This document shows positions 17,216-27,060 of a stretch of 64,000 bases of DNA, piece after piece (position 1 is the stretch's first letter; each line of letters starts with the position of its first letter). A program made the position numbers and the translations under genes. The stretch comes from Saccharibacillus qingshengii (GTDB lineage Bacteria; Bacillota; Bacilli; Paenibacillales; Paenibacillaceae), in NCBI RefSeq assembly GCF_013185195.1, contig NZ_JAAZWC010000004.1:62001-126000 (forward strand). The letters run 5' to 3'. The notes under the pieces were generated by a model. The model was given only the letters and a program-made list of their open reading frames with translations. It did no database searches and was not told the DNA's origin.

Positions 17216-18376
17216 CTAATACGGCCGATAAGCGGTCATCCACGTTTGCCCGTCGTCGCGCGTACGCGTCAGATAATCCTGTCCCTCTACCGTGTGGCCG
17301 ATGACATAGCCGCTGCCGCTCTTGAAAGACTGCGCAGAGCCCATGTCGTAGCCCGCATCCGGTTCGTGAACGAACGTCCGGCCGCCGTCGCGCGTAATCA
17401 TCAATCCGCCCTCGACCGGTCCGGCTCCGGGAGAAGCGGAGAGCCACCCGGTTTGCCCGTCGACGAAGTCCATGCCCGTGAGCAGGGGACGGTGGCTGCG
17501 GAGTTCGCCGTTCACCATACGCCAGCTTGCGCCTCCGTTTGTCGTCCGGTAGAGAACGCCCGTTATCGTGCTGGGATCGTCCGTCAGAAGGAAACCGGTC
17601 TTGGCGTCGACAAAATCGAGTGCGGCACTGCGGAATTGACTGCTGTCGCTGTTCTCGTTGGTCGGGCCGACCGTCAACTGCTCGGACCAGGTGCGCCCGC
17701 CGTCGGAAGTATGCAGGACCGAGACGACCCGGGCATCCGGGTTGTCTTCATGCGGCGGCATCGTTCCGGCTACCCAGCCGCTGCGGGCATTTGCGAAGGA
17801 GACGTGCGTAGGGACGAAGTCCTGCCGGTCGAACACGGTTTTCGACCAGGTTCGGCCATTCCGGGTCACCAGAAGATCCGAGCCGACGATCGCGTACGCC
17901 GATTGGGGCCCGGCGGCAGCCAGAGCGTTCTCGCGCAGGGAAGAAGCCGGATAGGTGCCGTCTTGGCTCCACTGGATCTTCCAGCTCTTCCCGCCGTCCG
18001 TCGTATACAGCAGACGGGCCCGGGAATAGCCGGTGACCGTTCCGGCGGTTTTTCGGGGGGACTCATAGACGAGCGCCCAGCCTTTTTGCGCATTCGACAG
18101 ACCCAATCCGGCCGCATAATCCCCGGGGATTTTGTGTTTCGTCCAGCTGCGGGTTCCGTTCTGGGTAACCAGCAGCTGCAGCGGCTGTTTGCCTTTTGGC
18201 GTAGAATCCGAGCGGATGATCCAGCCGATGGTTGCGCTCAAGAATCGCATCTGCTGCAGCTGTATGAATTTGGCGTCCGGCTGTTCCGTTGGGGTTCCGG
18301 CTGCCGTCAGGATTCCGGCTGCGAGAATTCCTGCTCCCAGCAGAGGCAGAACGCGCTTATTCGGTGTTTTCTTCAT
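17216..18376 (-). CDS. Exported BNR/YCF48-like beta-propeller protein
   Basis: 386 residues; start ATG 18376 after AAAGGAG. The signal peptide is MKKTPNKRVLPLLGAGILAA up to about residue 27. At least five BNR-type repeats follow (LLYTTDGGKSWKIQ, LLVTRNGRTWSKT, VLHTSDGGRTWSE, LYRTTNGGASWRM, MITRDGGRTF), so it forms a sialidase/YCF48-type propeller. No catalytic residues can be assigned. Relatives in Paenibacillaceae are called photosystem assembly or exo-alpha-sialidase-like, but these labels are structural only. Likely a cell-surface or secreted binding protein. Confidence 0.7.
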   Translation of the reverse strand: MKKTPNKRVLPLLGAGILAAGILTAAGTPTEQPDAKFIQLQQMRFLSATIGWIIRSDSTPKGKQPLQLLVTQNGTRSWTKHKIPGDYAAGLGLSNAQKGWALVYESPRKTAGTVTGYSRARLLYTTDGGKSWKIQWSQDGTYPASSLRENALAAAGPQSAYAIVGSDLLVTRNGRTWSKTVFDRQDFVPTHVSFANARSGWVAGTMPPHEDNPDARVVSVLHTSDGGRTWSEQLTVGPTNENSDSSQFRSAALDFVDAKTGFLLTDDPSTITGVLYRTTNGGASWRMVNGELRSHRPLLTGMDFVDGQTGWLSASPGAGPVEGGLMITRDGGRTFVHEPDAGYDMGSAQSFKSGSGYVIGHTVEGQDYLTRTRDDGQTWMTAYRPY

Positions 18377-18515
18377 AGGGGTCAGCTCCTTTTTTGTCTA
18401 TTTTCCTACTTCTTCCATTCATATTCAAGTTTCGCCCTTTGTTACCGTCAATGTCGGTATCGGTTCTGTAATCGAAAGAAGCAAAATCGCGTCGACGAAT
18501 CCAACAATCCGCACC

Positions 18516-18557
18516 CAAAAAAAGGAACGGAAACCGGTTGGTCGGTTTCCGTTCCTT
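18516..18557 (-). terminator. Intrinsic terminator of fhs
   Basis: AAGGAACGGAAACC (18522-18535) pairs with GGTTTCCGTTCCTT (18544-18557). Seven Ts follow on the minus strand. Confidence 0.85.
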
Positions 18558-18589
18558 CATGTATGGACCGGTTTCCGGTCTCTCCTCGC

Positions 18590-20221
18590 TTACAGCAGTC
18601 CTTCGATCGTTCCGTCCTCCGCCAGTTTCATTCGCGCGGCGGCCGGCACTTTCGGCAGACCGGGCATGGTCATCGTATTGCCCGTCTCGACGACGACAAA
18701 GCCGGCTCCTGCGGACAGCGATACGCGGGAGACCGCAACCGTAAAGCCTTCCGGTGCGCCAAGCAGCGAAGGACGGTCGGAGAACGAATACGGCGTCTTG
18801 GCCATGCACACCGGCAGACCGCCGAAGCCCAGACGCTCGAACTCCGCAAGCGCCCTGGACGCCGACGGCGCATAAGAGACGCCGCTGCCGCCATAGAGGC
18901 GCGTGACGATCGCTTCGATCTTGCCGCGCAGATCAAGCGTCGGTTCATACAGCGGCGCGTAAGACGCCGGCTGTTCGTCCAGCATCTGCAGCAGACGCCG
19001 TGCCAGCGCTTCGCCGCCTGCGGCCCCTTCGGCCCACACATCCGACAGTTCGGCCGCAGCGCCCATTTCCCGGCAGGCGTCCAGTACGAGAGCGATCTCG
19101 CTCTCGGAGTCGGCGGCAAAATGATTGACCGCGACCAGAACGGGAACGCCGAACAGCCGCAGATTGCGCAGATGCCGGCGCAGGTTGCCAAGTCCCGCGC
19201 GAACCGCTTCCGTGTTCTCCGCGTCCAGGTCTTTGACCGGCACGCCGCCGTTGTACTTGAGCGCTTTGACCGTCACCACAAGCACCGCCGCATCCGGCTT
19301 GAGCCCGGATTGGGTGCATTTGATATCGAAGAACTTCTCTGCGCCCAGTTCCGCGCCGAAGCCTGCTTCCGTCACCACGATATCGCCCAGTTTGAGCGCC
19401 GCCTTGGTGCCGATTACGCTGCTGCAGCCGTGCGCGATATTGGCGAAGGGACCGCCGTGAATAATCACCGGCGTACCGTCCAGCGTCTGGACCAGATTGG
19501 GCTTGATCGCTTCCCGAAGCAGAATCGCCATGCCTTCCACGGCGTTCAGGTCGCCCGCGGTCACGGTTTGGCCTTCGCCGGTATAACCGACAATCATTCG
19601 GGCAAGCCGCTCCTTGAGATCGTCGGCGTTCTCGCTGAGACACAGGACGGCCATGACTTCGGAGGCGGACGTAATCAGGAATCCGCTCTCCTGCGGCAGT
19701 CCATTGCCTGCACCCAGGCCGGTTACGATACTGCGCAGCCCGCGGTCGTTCATGTCGACGGCTCTTTTCCAGACGATCCGTTTGGGATCGAGGCCAAGTT
19801 CGTTGCCGTGGTAGACATGGTTGTCGACCAACGCGGCCAGCAGGTTATGCGCCGAAGAAATGGCGTGCAGATCGCCGGTAAAATGCAGATTGATCTCTTC
19901 GGCCGGAACGATCTGCGCCCGTCCTCCGCCGGTCGCGCCGCCTTTCATGCCGAAACACGGACCCAGCGACGGCTCGCGCAGCGCGGCGACCGTCTTCGTG
20001 CCCAGAGCATTGAGCGCCTGCGACAGCCCGATCGTGGTCAGCGTCTTGCCTTCGCCCGCGGGCGTGGGATTGACGGCGGTAACCAGCACCAGCCTGCCGT
20101 CCGGGCGCTCTTCGAGTTCTTTCGTCAGCGAAGGATTCAGCTTCGCTTTGTACCTGCCGTAGAGCTCCAGATGCTCTTCGTCGATGCCGGCTCTCGCGGC
20201 CACTTCAACAATCGGTTTCAT
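18590..20221 (-). CDS. fhs: Formate-tetrahydrofolate ligase
   Basis: 543 residues from ATG 20221 (MKPIVEVAARAGIDEEHLEL), the normal start and length of the family; AGGGGGT precedes it. The ATP-binding segment TPAGEGKTLTTIGLSQAL lies near residues 54-70, and MKGGATGGGRAQIVP and HFTGDLHAISSAHNLLAAL are diagnostic. It makes 10-formyl-THF from formate, THF and ATP in the cytoplasm, feeding purine and fMet synthesis. Monocistronic. The 180-base leader upstream shows no riboswitch I can name. Confidence 0.96.
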   Translation of the reverse strand: MKPIVEVAARAGIDEEHLELYGRYKAKLNPSLTKELEERPDGRLVLVTAVNPTPAGEGKTLTTIGLSQALNALGTKTVAALREPSLGPCFGMKGGATGGGRAQIVPAEEINLHFTGDLHAISSAHNLLAALVDNHVYHGNELGLDPKRIVWKRAVDMNDRGLRSIVTGLGAGNGLPQESGFLITSASEVMAVLCLSENADDLKERLARMIVGYTGEGQTVTAGDLNAVEGMAILLREAIKPNLVQTLDGTPVIIHGGPFANIAHGCSSVIGTKAALKLGDIVVTEAGFGAELGAEKFFDIKCTQSGLKPDAAVLVVTVKALKYNGGVPVKDLDAENTEAVRAGLGNLRRHLRNLRLFGVPVLVAVNHFAADSESEIALVLDACREMGAAAELSDVWAEGAAGGEALARRLLQMLDEQPASYAPLYEPTLDLRGKIEAIVTRLYGGSGVSYAPSASRALAEFERLGFGGLPVCMAKTPYSFSDRPSLLGAPEGFTVAVSRVSLSAGAGFVVVETGNTMTMPGLPKVPAAARMKLAEDGTIEGLL

Positions 20222-20404
20222 GCCGGAACAGTACCCCCTGCTTTGGATTGATACGCACAAGGGGTATTATCGTTGATCGCTGCGGGAGAAGCAACGAAGT
20301 TCGTCACGTGGCCCAGCCTCCGGTGAGGTCTGCGCAGAATGGGTCCGCCGGACGATTTGCGGCAGCAGAACTGCGCAGCCGCGATGAAGAACTTTGCCGG
20401 AACC

Positions 20405-21820
20405 TTATTTCCCGATCCGGAACAGATCGAAACCGTCGATCTCCGCGTAGCCGTTTCCTTTGGAGAAACGGATCGTATGCTTGCCTTTGTCCAGCGTCAT
20501 TTTTTGTGTCGAGGTACCCCAGTTGTCCCAGCCCTGGTTCGTCACGAAGAAGTCGCTGGCCGGTCCGCCGTCCACGGACAGCTTCAGGGTCGACCAGCTG
20601 CCGCCCGCCGTTCCGTTGCCGGTGCGCGCATAGAGGATGTACGTACCGCTTTTGTCCACCTCGACGTCGACTTCCACATAGCTTTCTTCGTTATCGATGT
20701 AACCGACTTTCGCGCCGCCCGAACTGTCCGCGTGCTGCGACACTTTGGCCGTACCGGCGAGCCGTCCGTCTTCCGCTTCGTAGCGGTCGCGCTCCGGTTC
20801 GCCGGAAGGCAGCGGAATCGGTTGGTTCGGATCAAGCGGAATGCCGAAGTTCGGCGTCTTGTCCGCGTTCCAGGTGAACGGCTGCGTGCGAATCTCGCGG
20901 TCCCAGCCGGAACCCTGTCTTTTGGCTGCGTGATAGACGATCCAGTCTTCCTGGCCGTCCGGCGACGTCGTGAAGCTGGCATGCCCCGGTCCGTAGATGC
21001 CGCCGCCCGTCTTGAACACCTGATCCGGCCGTTTGGTCCACGAAGCCGGGTCCAGCAGGTCGCTGTTGTTCTTGGCTGTCAGCAGGCCAAGCGAATAATC
21101 GTCCGTCCAGCTTCCGCTGGCGGAGTAGACGATGTTGATCTGATTGCCTTTGACGAGAATCTGCGGGCCTTCGTTCACGTTCGGGGTATGGTTCGTCTCC
21201 CATTGATACTCGGGCCGCGCAATTTCGACTCTCGGCGAATCGATCGTCCACGGATTACTCATGCGCGCGATATACAGGACCTGCCGCACGTTCTCGGTGC
21301 CTTCCCAGCCCGACCAGACGAAATATGAGATGCCGCGCGCTTTGAACACCGTGCCGTCGATCGCCCAGCGGTTGGTGGAGTCGGTAATCGGACCTTTGTC
21401 GACCCAGGTGCCTTTGAGCGGATTAAGCGACTTGTTCTGCATGACATACATCCGGTGATTGGCGTTGTCTCCGTCGTCCTTGGCGTAATAGATGTACCAG
21501 GCGCCGTCGATCCGGTGAATTTCCGGCGCCCACACGTTCTGCCCGCCCGTCTCCACAACCGTCGTCTCCGCCGCGTCGATGCCGGTCAGCGTTTTGGAAC
21601 GCCAGAGCGTCACGTTGCCGCCGGTCGTTTTCGTGAAATAGTAGTAGCCGTCCGCGTGCCGGTACATGAAGGGATCCGCGCCGTCCTGCATAATGACGTT
21701 ATAGAAATCGTTCTTTTCCTGGGCCGGAGCCGCCTGCGCCGCGTCGAAACTTCCACCGCTCAGCGTCGTGCCGAGCAGCAGCACCGCAAGTCCTCCCTTG
21801 AGCCATGTTTTTTTGTCCAT
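20405..21820 (-). CDS. Secreted GH43 glycosidase with C-terminal CBM6/35-like module
   Basis: 471 residues from ATG 21820 behind GAAGGGAGA. The signal peptide spans about residues 1-31 (AAQA-A). The five-bladed GH43 domain has its catalytic triad: Asp49 (GADPF), Asp155 (AIDGTVF) and acid Glu217 (NVNEGPQI). Residues about 338-470 form a CBM6/35-type module (YEAEDGRL; GYIDNEESYVEVDVEV; GYAEIDGFDLF). Enzymes of this kind release arabinose or xylose from arabinan or arabinoxylan. It is divergent from the sensor/transport block at 22102, which fits a role in feeding that system. Confidence 0.87.
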   Translation of the reverse strand: MDKKTWLKGGLAVLLLGTTLSGGSFDAAQAAPAQEKNDFYNVIMQDGADPFMYRHADGYYYFTKTTGGNVTLWRSKTLTGIDAAETTVVETGGQNVWAPEIHRIDGAWYIYYAKDDGDNANHRMYVMQNKSLNPLKGTWVDKGPITDSTNRWAIDGTVFKARGISYFVWSGWEGTENVRQVLYIARMSNPWTIDSPRVEIARPEYQWETNHTPNVNEGPQILVKGNQINIVYSASGSWTDDYSLGLLTAKNNSDLLDPASWTKRPDQVFKTGGGIYGPGHASFTTSPDGQEDWIVYHAAKRQGSGWDREIRTQPFTWNADKTPNFGIPLDPNQPIPLPSGEPERDRYEAEDGRLAGTAKVSQHADSSGGAKVGYIDNEESYVEVDVEVDKSGTYILYARTGNGTAGGSWSTLKLSVDGGPASDFFVTNQGWDNWGTSTQKMTLDKGKHTIRFSKGNGYAEIDGFDLFRIGK

Positions 21821-21947
21821 TTTCTGGTCTCCCTTCGAATTGTGGTGTATTACGAACAACTTAACGCAAGGACCGGGCCGAGAACAGGACGGATCTTTGG
21901 AGGCAGCAGTCTTATTTTTTGGGAAAAGACTTGCGGTCTTGGAGGTA

Positions 21948-21963
21948 TGGACATATTTTTAGG
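21948..21963 (+). promoter_or_regulatory. TGGACATAT motif upstream of the sensor operon
   Basis: TGGACATATTTTTAGG lies 154 bases before the start at 22102. Similar sequences lie before the importer operon (26948-26964 minus strand; 27061-27076). Candidate binding site for the AraC-type regulator encoded between them. Confidence 0.4.
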
Positions 21964-22101
21964 TATAGACGGTATTTTGGGAAAACAGCGGAAAAGCGGC
22001 GTTTGCGCTCCGATCGGATTTAGAATGGACGCAGAGCGTGTATAAGGACAATAAACGGACAACGCGGCGACCGGATGCCGGGAACGAGGAGGAGAAGCGG
22101 G

Positions 22102-23424
22102 ATGGGCCGCTCTAATTTTTGGTATGGAAAAAGAACCCCGCTGTGGCTCGTTCCCGTGCTCGCAAGCGGGGTACTGGCGCTGGGGCTGTGGCTGACGGAC
22201 AATCATGAAAGCGGATACGAAACGCCGGCTGCTGCGGAAAAGACGGTAGCCATCGAGTTCTGGACCCCGTTCAGCGGAGGAGACAGTTCGTTCATGAACG
22301 CGCTGGTCGCCCGGTACAACGAAGAGAATGAAGACGGGGTCTTCGTGCGGATGAACAATAACAAGCTGGACGATTATTATACGAAACTGTCGACCGCGAT
22401 CGTAACGGGGGAAGCCCCGGATGCGGCGATCGTGCACGCTTCGAAATATGCGCAGTATGTTCCGGCCGCATTCGTTACGGAGATCGGAGAAGAAGAAGCA
22501 TCGGAGAACGGGCTGGACTGGAACGGCTACAATCCGAATATTCTGCGCAGAACGGTGCTGGACGGCGTCCATTACGGCATCCCTCTGGATGCCCATTTCG
22601 GGGTGCTGTATTACAACAAGAAATGGCTGAAGCAGGCGGGACTGTATACGAACGGGAAAGTGAAGCTTGCCGGGGGAGAACAGGGATTCACGGATTTTCT
22701 GAAAAAGATTCGCGCGAACGTCCCGGAAAACGTGGCGCCTCTCGCCGTGCCGAATATCCGGATCGATTCGCTGTGGCTCTGGTGGTCGCTGTACAGCCAG
22801 ATCGACGGAGGCGGGCGGCTCTACACGGCGGACGGAAGGCATGCCGGACTGAATATGGAAGCGGCCGAACGTTCGCTGGATTACGTCGATTCGCTGTACC
22901 GGGAAGGCCTGATTCCGCCGGATATCAACGATGCGACGAGCCAGTTCGCGCGCGGGGAAGCCGCGACGCTGTTTCTCGGCGTCTGGTCGATCGGTCTGTT
23001 CGAGCAGGCGGAAGATCTGGACTTCGGCGTCATGCCGCTGCCGCAGATCTATGACCGTCCCGCTTCGTGGGGCGACGCCCATACGCTGGCGCTGCCCGCG
23101 CAGGCGGAAGGCGGCGATCCATTGAAGCGCCAGGCGGCGCTGAAATTCGCCGCCTGGCTGACCCGCCGCGGCGATGTCTGGGCGCAGGCGGGGCATATCC
23201 CGGCGTATGAAGCGGCTGCGCACTCGCCGGCATTCCTGGCGCTGCCGAATCGCAGCGATTACGCCGAAGCGGCCGACGATGTAGCTTATTTTCCCGATCA
23301 TCCCAAGCAGGGGCGGGTCAGCGACGAGCTGGTCGTCGAGCTGGAGAAGCTGTGGTCGGGCAGTCAGACCGTAGACGGGATGCTGAGAGAAATCGGACCG
23401 AAAATCGACCGGATTCTGGAGGAA
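22102..23424 (+). CDS. Family 1 solute-binding protein without lipobox, probable sensor subunit
   Basis: About 440 residues from ATG 22102 behind GAGGAGG. The N-terminus has a basic segment, then a hydrophobic helix (LWLVPVLASGVLALGLWL) with no cysteine, so it is either membrane-anchored or released, not a lipoprotein. The mature part is a UgpB/MalE-type sugar-binding domain (EFWTPFSGGD; YGIPLDAHFGVLYYN; MPLPQIYDRPASWGDAHTLA). It is clearly paralogous to the lipoprotein at 27091. It lies three bases before the YesM-like kinase gene, with no permease in the operon. This suggests it presents sugar to the kinase, as in the AraP-AraS-AraT and XylFII-LytS systems. Confidence 0.85.
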
Positions 23425-23430
23425 TAAGCG

Positions 23431-25287
23431 ATGGCCAACCTTACGGAATTGTTCAAGAAAAGCGGTCGTCCGGAATACTGGAAAAGGCTTTACCGAAAAG
23501 AAGCGGGACTTGCAAACCGCAGCCTGGCCTTCAAGCTGATCGGCATCAACTTGATTCTGATCGCCGTTCCGCTGCTGCTCTCGTCGCTGCTGAGCGGAAT
23601 CGGCTACTCCCGCGCGGTGGAGCGCAATGTCGGCGCGTACCAGGCGGACGCCGTACACGAGTTCAGCGCCAATCTCGACATCTATATGAACGAACTGGGG
23701 CTGCTCTCGGTGCTGCCTTATCAGACGCCCGATCTGCTGGATTATCTGGAGCGGCGGGAAGCCGCCGAGGCAAGCGTCTACGAGGAGCGAATGCTGCTGG
23801 AGGAGTTTATGCGGCGTATCCGGGTCAACGGAAGGGTCGATACGATCGGAATTACCCTGCAGGCGGAGAAAGTCCGTTCGTACGTCGAGCCGCCGGACAG
23901 CCCGGGACGTTTTACCGAGGAAGACGATCCCGATCTGGGAACATTCGCCGACGCGGCGGCTTCCGGCAAAGCGGTGTTTGTCGGTCCGCATTCGCTGAAA
24001 TCCGATAACGGTTCCACCTATAACGTATTCTCGGCCGTACGGGTCATCCGCAGCCTGGAGAGCGGAGAGCGGCTGGCCGTCCTGAAGATCGATGTGCCAA
24101 CCAGCGACCTGCGCGAACGAATCTCGAACCTGTCGGGAAGCGGCGAACGCTCGGTAGCGGTGCTCGACGGCAGCGGCGCTCCGATCTATGCGAACGGCAG
24201 ATTCCCCGACTCGACCGGCAGTCTCTCCGCTTACCGGGGAGAAGGGACGGTCACGCTCGGCAGCGGGCGTTCTTCGATCCTGATGACTTATGTGACGTCG
24301 CCGGTGACCGGCTGGACGGTGCTTCAGGCGGTGCCGATGAGTATTCTGCTCAAAGATGCGGATACGGTCAACCGTCAGATGCTGCTCGTCGGATTGGCCT
24401 GTCTCGCCGCTTCGATTCTGGTCTCCATCTTGTATGCGCTGCGGATCACCCGGCCGCTGAGCCGGCTTCGGCAGTCGATGAAGCTGGTCGAGAAAGGGCA
24501 GTTCGGCATCTCGATTCCGGTCGAAAGCGAAGACGAGATCGGCCACTTGAGCCGCACGTTCAATCTGATGGTTTCCCGGCTCGGCACGCTGACGTACCGG
24601 CTGTACGAGACGGAGATCCGCGAGAAGAATGCGGAGATCGCTTCGCTCCAGAGCCAGATCAATCCGCATTTTCTGTACAATACGCTCGGCTCGATCAGCA
24701 TGTACGCCGAACTCGAAGGCAACCGCGAAGTGGTCAGTATGACCAATCATCTGAGCGCCCTGCTGCGCTACAGCATGGGAGGCGGACGCGACGAGGTGAC
24801 CGTTCGGGAAGAGATCGAGCATATTCGCGGATACCTGGCGATTCAGAGTATCCGGTACGAAGAACGGCTGCGCTACCGGATCGAAGCGCAGCCGGGTTTG
24901 ATGGACAGTCCGATTATTCGCCTGACTCTTCAGCCGATCGTGGAGAATGCGATCGTCCACGGCTTGGAACACGGAAGCGGCGAAGTCGGGATCGTGATTG
25001 CGATCGGCTTGGGCGAAGGGCGTATCGTCATTTCCGTGACGGACGACGGTCCCGGTATGGGCGACGAAGAGCTGCGGCGGCAGAACGCCAAGATGGAAGA
25101 AGGCCTGCTGCCGGAAGGACCGGGCGGCCACGGACTGGTGAATGTGCACCGCAGGCTGGTGTTGAAGTACGGATCGGGCTTCGGCGTAAGGCTGGAGCGG
25201 GCGTCGCCCTGCGGCATTCGGGCTTCGATCCGTCTGCCGGATCTGCGGGAACGCGAACTTGAAGAAGGGAGAGAACGCCATGGATAA
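23431..25287 (+). CDS. YesM-type membrane sensor histidine kinase
   Basis: 618 residues. TM1 is about residues 29-52 (LIGINLILIAVPLLLSSLL). A dCache-like extracellular domain of about 260 residues follows, then TM2 near 315-335, HAMP (ITRPLSRLRQSMKLVEKG) and the His_kinase domain (LQSQINPHFLYNTLGSIS with the phospho-His), then an HATPase_c domain (DDGPGMG). The start follows GGAGGAATAAGCG. It lies between a binding-protein gene and its regulator gene, which it overlaps by eight bases. It probably senses the ligand-loaded binding protein at 22102. Confidence 0.92.
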   Translation: MANLTELFKKSGRPEYWKRLYRKEAGLANRSLAFKLIGINLILIAVPLLLSSLLSGIGYSRAVERNVGAYQADAVHEFSANLDIYMNELGLLSVLPYQTPDLLDYLERREAAEASVYEERMLLEEFMRRIRVNGRVDTIGITLQAEKVRSYVEPPDSPGRFTEEDDPDLGTFADAAASGKAVFVGPHSLKSDNGSTYNVFSAVRVIRSLESGERLAVLKIDVPTSDLRERISNLSGSGERSVAVLDGSGAPIYANGRFPDSTGSLSAYRGEGTVTLGSGRSSILMTYVTSPVTGWTVLQAVPMSILLKDADTVNRQMLLVGLACLAASILVSILYALRITRPLSRLRQSMKLVEKGQFGISIPVESEDEIGHLSRTFNLMVSRLGTLTYRLYETEIREKNAEIASLQSQINPHFLYNTLGSISMYAELEGNREVVSMTNHLSALLRYSMGGGRDEVTVREEIEHIRGYLAIQSIRYEERLRYRIEAQPGLMDSPIIRLTLQPIVENAIVHGLEHGSGEVGIVIAIGLGEGRIVISVTDDGPGMGDEELRRQNAKMEEGLLPEGPGGHGLVNVHRRLVLKYGSGFGVRLERASPCGIRASIRLPDLRERELEEGRERHG

Positions 25288-26902
25288 ACGAAAAGTATTG
25301 GTCGTGGACGACGAAGCGATCTTCCGCCGGGGTCTGCGCCATTTGATCGGAACGTCGGATACGAATTGGGAAGTCATCGGAGAAGCCAAAGACGGCCTCG
25401 AAGCGCTCGAAGAGATCGAGCGGACGAGGCCGGAACTTGTCATTACGGATATCCGTATGCCGCGTCTCGACGGGATCGGGCTGCAGGAACAGCTGCGCGA
25501 GCGTTACCCGGAGATCCGCTGCTTTGTACTGAGCGGATACAACGATTTCCGCTATGCGCAGAGTTCGCTGCGCTTCGGCGCACGGGATTATCTGCTGAAG
25601 CCGATCGACAAGGCCGAATTGTACCGGGTACTGGAGCAGGTGGACCGGGAGCTGCTGCAAAAAGAACTTCGGCAGGCGGAGCGTCTGCCCGAGCGCCGGG
25701 TTCCGGCCGTGCTGACGGAAGAACGGGACCGGCTGCTGGACGGACTCGTCCGCGGAGAGCTGCCGCATGCGCATCCGGGCGAGCTGCGCGAAGCCGGCAT
25801 CGAGTTCGAACGCGGCGTCTACGGCCTTGTGGCCGAACTCGACAAGGATTCGGTCGAGCCGCTCCGCTACGAACAGCAGGAAGCGGAGCTGTTCTCGCTC
25901 TACATTCGCCAGTTTATCGAAGAAGCGCTGGCCGGGAACGTCCCGGGGTTCGTGTTCCGGCGCGGCGGAAGCGTGGTCGCGCTGCTGGACGCGGAGGTCT
26001 CCGCGTCTTCGCTGGCGGAGCTTGCGGAGCTGGCCCGGCATATGGCGGGCCGGATCCGGCGCGAAGCGAATCTGACGATAACGATCGGAATCGGCGGCGG
26101 GGTACACGGCGTCGAGGAGATCTCCAAATCGTACGGCGAGGCGAGAATCGCCCTGCTGTACCGGCTGACGTCCGGCGGCAACCGGGTGCTGCTGTATGAA
26201 GACCCGCCCCGCCAGGAACCGGGGGCGGGCCGAACGCCGCTGACCAACCGCGGCTATCTGGAGCAGGCGCTGCTCGAAGGAGAAGGCGTCGATCTCGGCG
26301 AGCGGGTGCGCGAAGGCATTGCCCAGCTGTGCGACTCGGGCGCAAGTCCGTCCGTGATCCACGAGCAGGTCTGTCGGATGCTGCTTGAAGCGTACGGTCT
26401 GGCCGTAGACCGCGGAGTGCAAGATGACTGGCCGGAAGGCCGGGATATCGGCACGGCGCTTCAGGGCGCGCTTGCGCTCAGCTCGAAGTCCGAGCTTGCC
26501 GCTTACTGCGCGGGTCTGCTGCGCTCGCTTCAGACGCTTGTCCGTCAACGGGACGAAAGCGGCGGTCTGCACGCTGTGGACCGGGTCGTCCGCCATATCG
26601 AAGAACATTACGCCGAGCCGATCACGCTCGGCAGCATGGCGGAGCTGGTCTTCTTGAACGCTTCGTACCTGAGCAGCTTGTTCAAAGCCCGGCTCGGCCG
26701 TTCCTTCGTCGAGATCCTGACGGAAGTGCGCGTGCGCGAAGCGTCCAGACGGCTGCTGCATACCGACGACAAGATCGCCTCCGTCGCCTACGGGACGGGT
26801 TTCTCGAATATCCGGCATTTCAACCGCGTCTTCAAAGCGGAAACCGGGCGAACGCCCAAAGAGTTCCGCGAAGCGCTGAGACCGGACCGGGCAAACGCTT
26901 AA
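25280..26902 (+). CDS. YesN-type response regulator with AraC DNA-binding domain
   Basis: 540 residues from ATG 25280, inside the kinase 3' end (ATGGATAA overlap), behind GAAGGGAGAG. The receiver is at residues 1-120 (VVDDEAIFRRGL; phospho-Asp in VITDIRMPRLDG; LKPIDKAEL). A linker and GGDEF-like middle region follow, then an AraC helix-turn-helix pair at about 430-535 (VRHIEEHYAEPITLGSMAEL; GFSNIRHFNRVFKAETGRTP). It should activate the importer operon starting at 27091, which follows directly. Confidence 0.92.
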   Translation: MDKRKVLVVDDEAIFRRGLRHLIGTSDTNWEVIGEAKDGLEALEEIERTRPELVITDIRMPRLDGIGLQEQLRERYPEIRCFVLSGYNDFRYAQSSLRFGARDYLLKPIDKAELYRVLEQVDRELLQKELRQAERLPERRVPAVLTEERDRLLDGLVRGELPHAHPGELREAGIEFERGVYGLVAELDKDSVEPLRYEQQEAELFSLYIRQFIEEALAGNVPGFVFRRGGSVVALLDAEVSASSLAELAELARHMAGRIRREANLTITIGIGGGVHGVEEISKSYGEARIALLYRLTSGGNRVLLYEDPPRQEPGAGRTPLTNRGYLEQALLEGEGVDLGERVREGIAQLCDSGASPSVIHEQVCRMLLEAYGLAVDRGVQDDWPEGRDIGTALQGALALSSKSELAAYCAGLLRSLQTLVRQRDESGGLHAVDRVVRHIEEHYAEPITLGSMAELVFLNASYLSSLFKARLGRSFVEILTEVRVREASRRLLHTDDKIASVAYGTGFSNIRHFNRVFKAETGRTPKEFREALRPDRANA

Positions 26903-26947
26903 AGCGGCGGTTTGGCCGGAAGCTGCCGCCCGAATGTCTCCCGCTAT

Positions 26948-26964
26948 CCCCAAATATATGTCCA
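26948..26964 (-). promoter_or_regulatory. TGGACATAT motif upstream of the importer operon
   Basis: On the minus strand it reads TGGACATATATTTGGGG, close to TGGACATATTTTTAGG at 21948. It lies 127 bases before the start at 27091. A related palindrome, TTGGA-CATTTA-TCCAA, is at 27061-27076. Confidence 0.4.
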
Positions 26965-27017
26965 CTGCGCCTAAAGAAGCGTCATTTTACCGAAGGCTCC
27001 CCGGCCTTATGATTGAT

Positions 27018-27032
27018 TTGTAAGCGTAATCA
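27018..27032 (+). promoter_or_regulatory. cre site (CcpA) before the importer operon
   Basis: TTGTAAGCGTAATCA fits the relaxed cre consensus WTGNAANCGNWNNCW at every position. It is embedded in a wider palindrome TTGATT...AATCAA. About 60 bases before the start codon, so repression by glucose is expected. Confidence 0.65.
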
Positions 27033-27060
27033 ACAGAGAACGCGGGGTTCGAGACGACGG

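Noticed and set aside
17171-20251. Plus-strand frame of about 1026 codons over the BNR gene and fhs
   Set aside because: Antisense to two clear genes and crossing a terminator; no ribosome site or domain.
20222-20404. THF or other riboswitch before fhs
   Set aside because: The 180-base leader has G+C-rich stems, but no conserved core of any riboswitch I know could be matched.
21850-25443. Minus-strand frame of about 1200 codons opposite the sensor operon
   Set aside because: Shadow of the binding protein, kinase and regulator genes; amino-acid composition is implausible.
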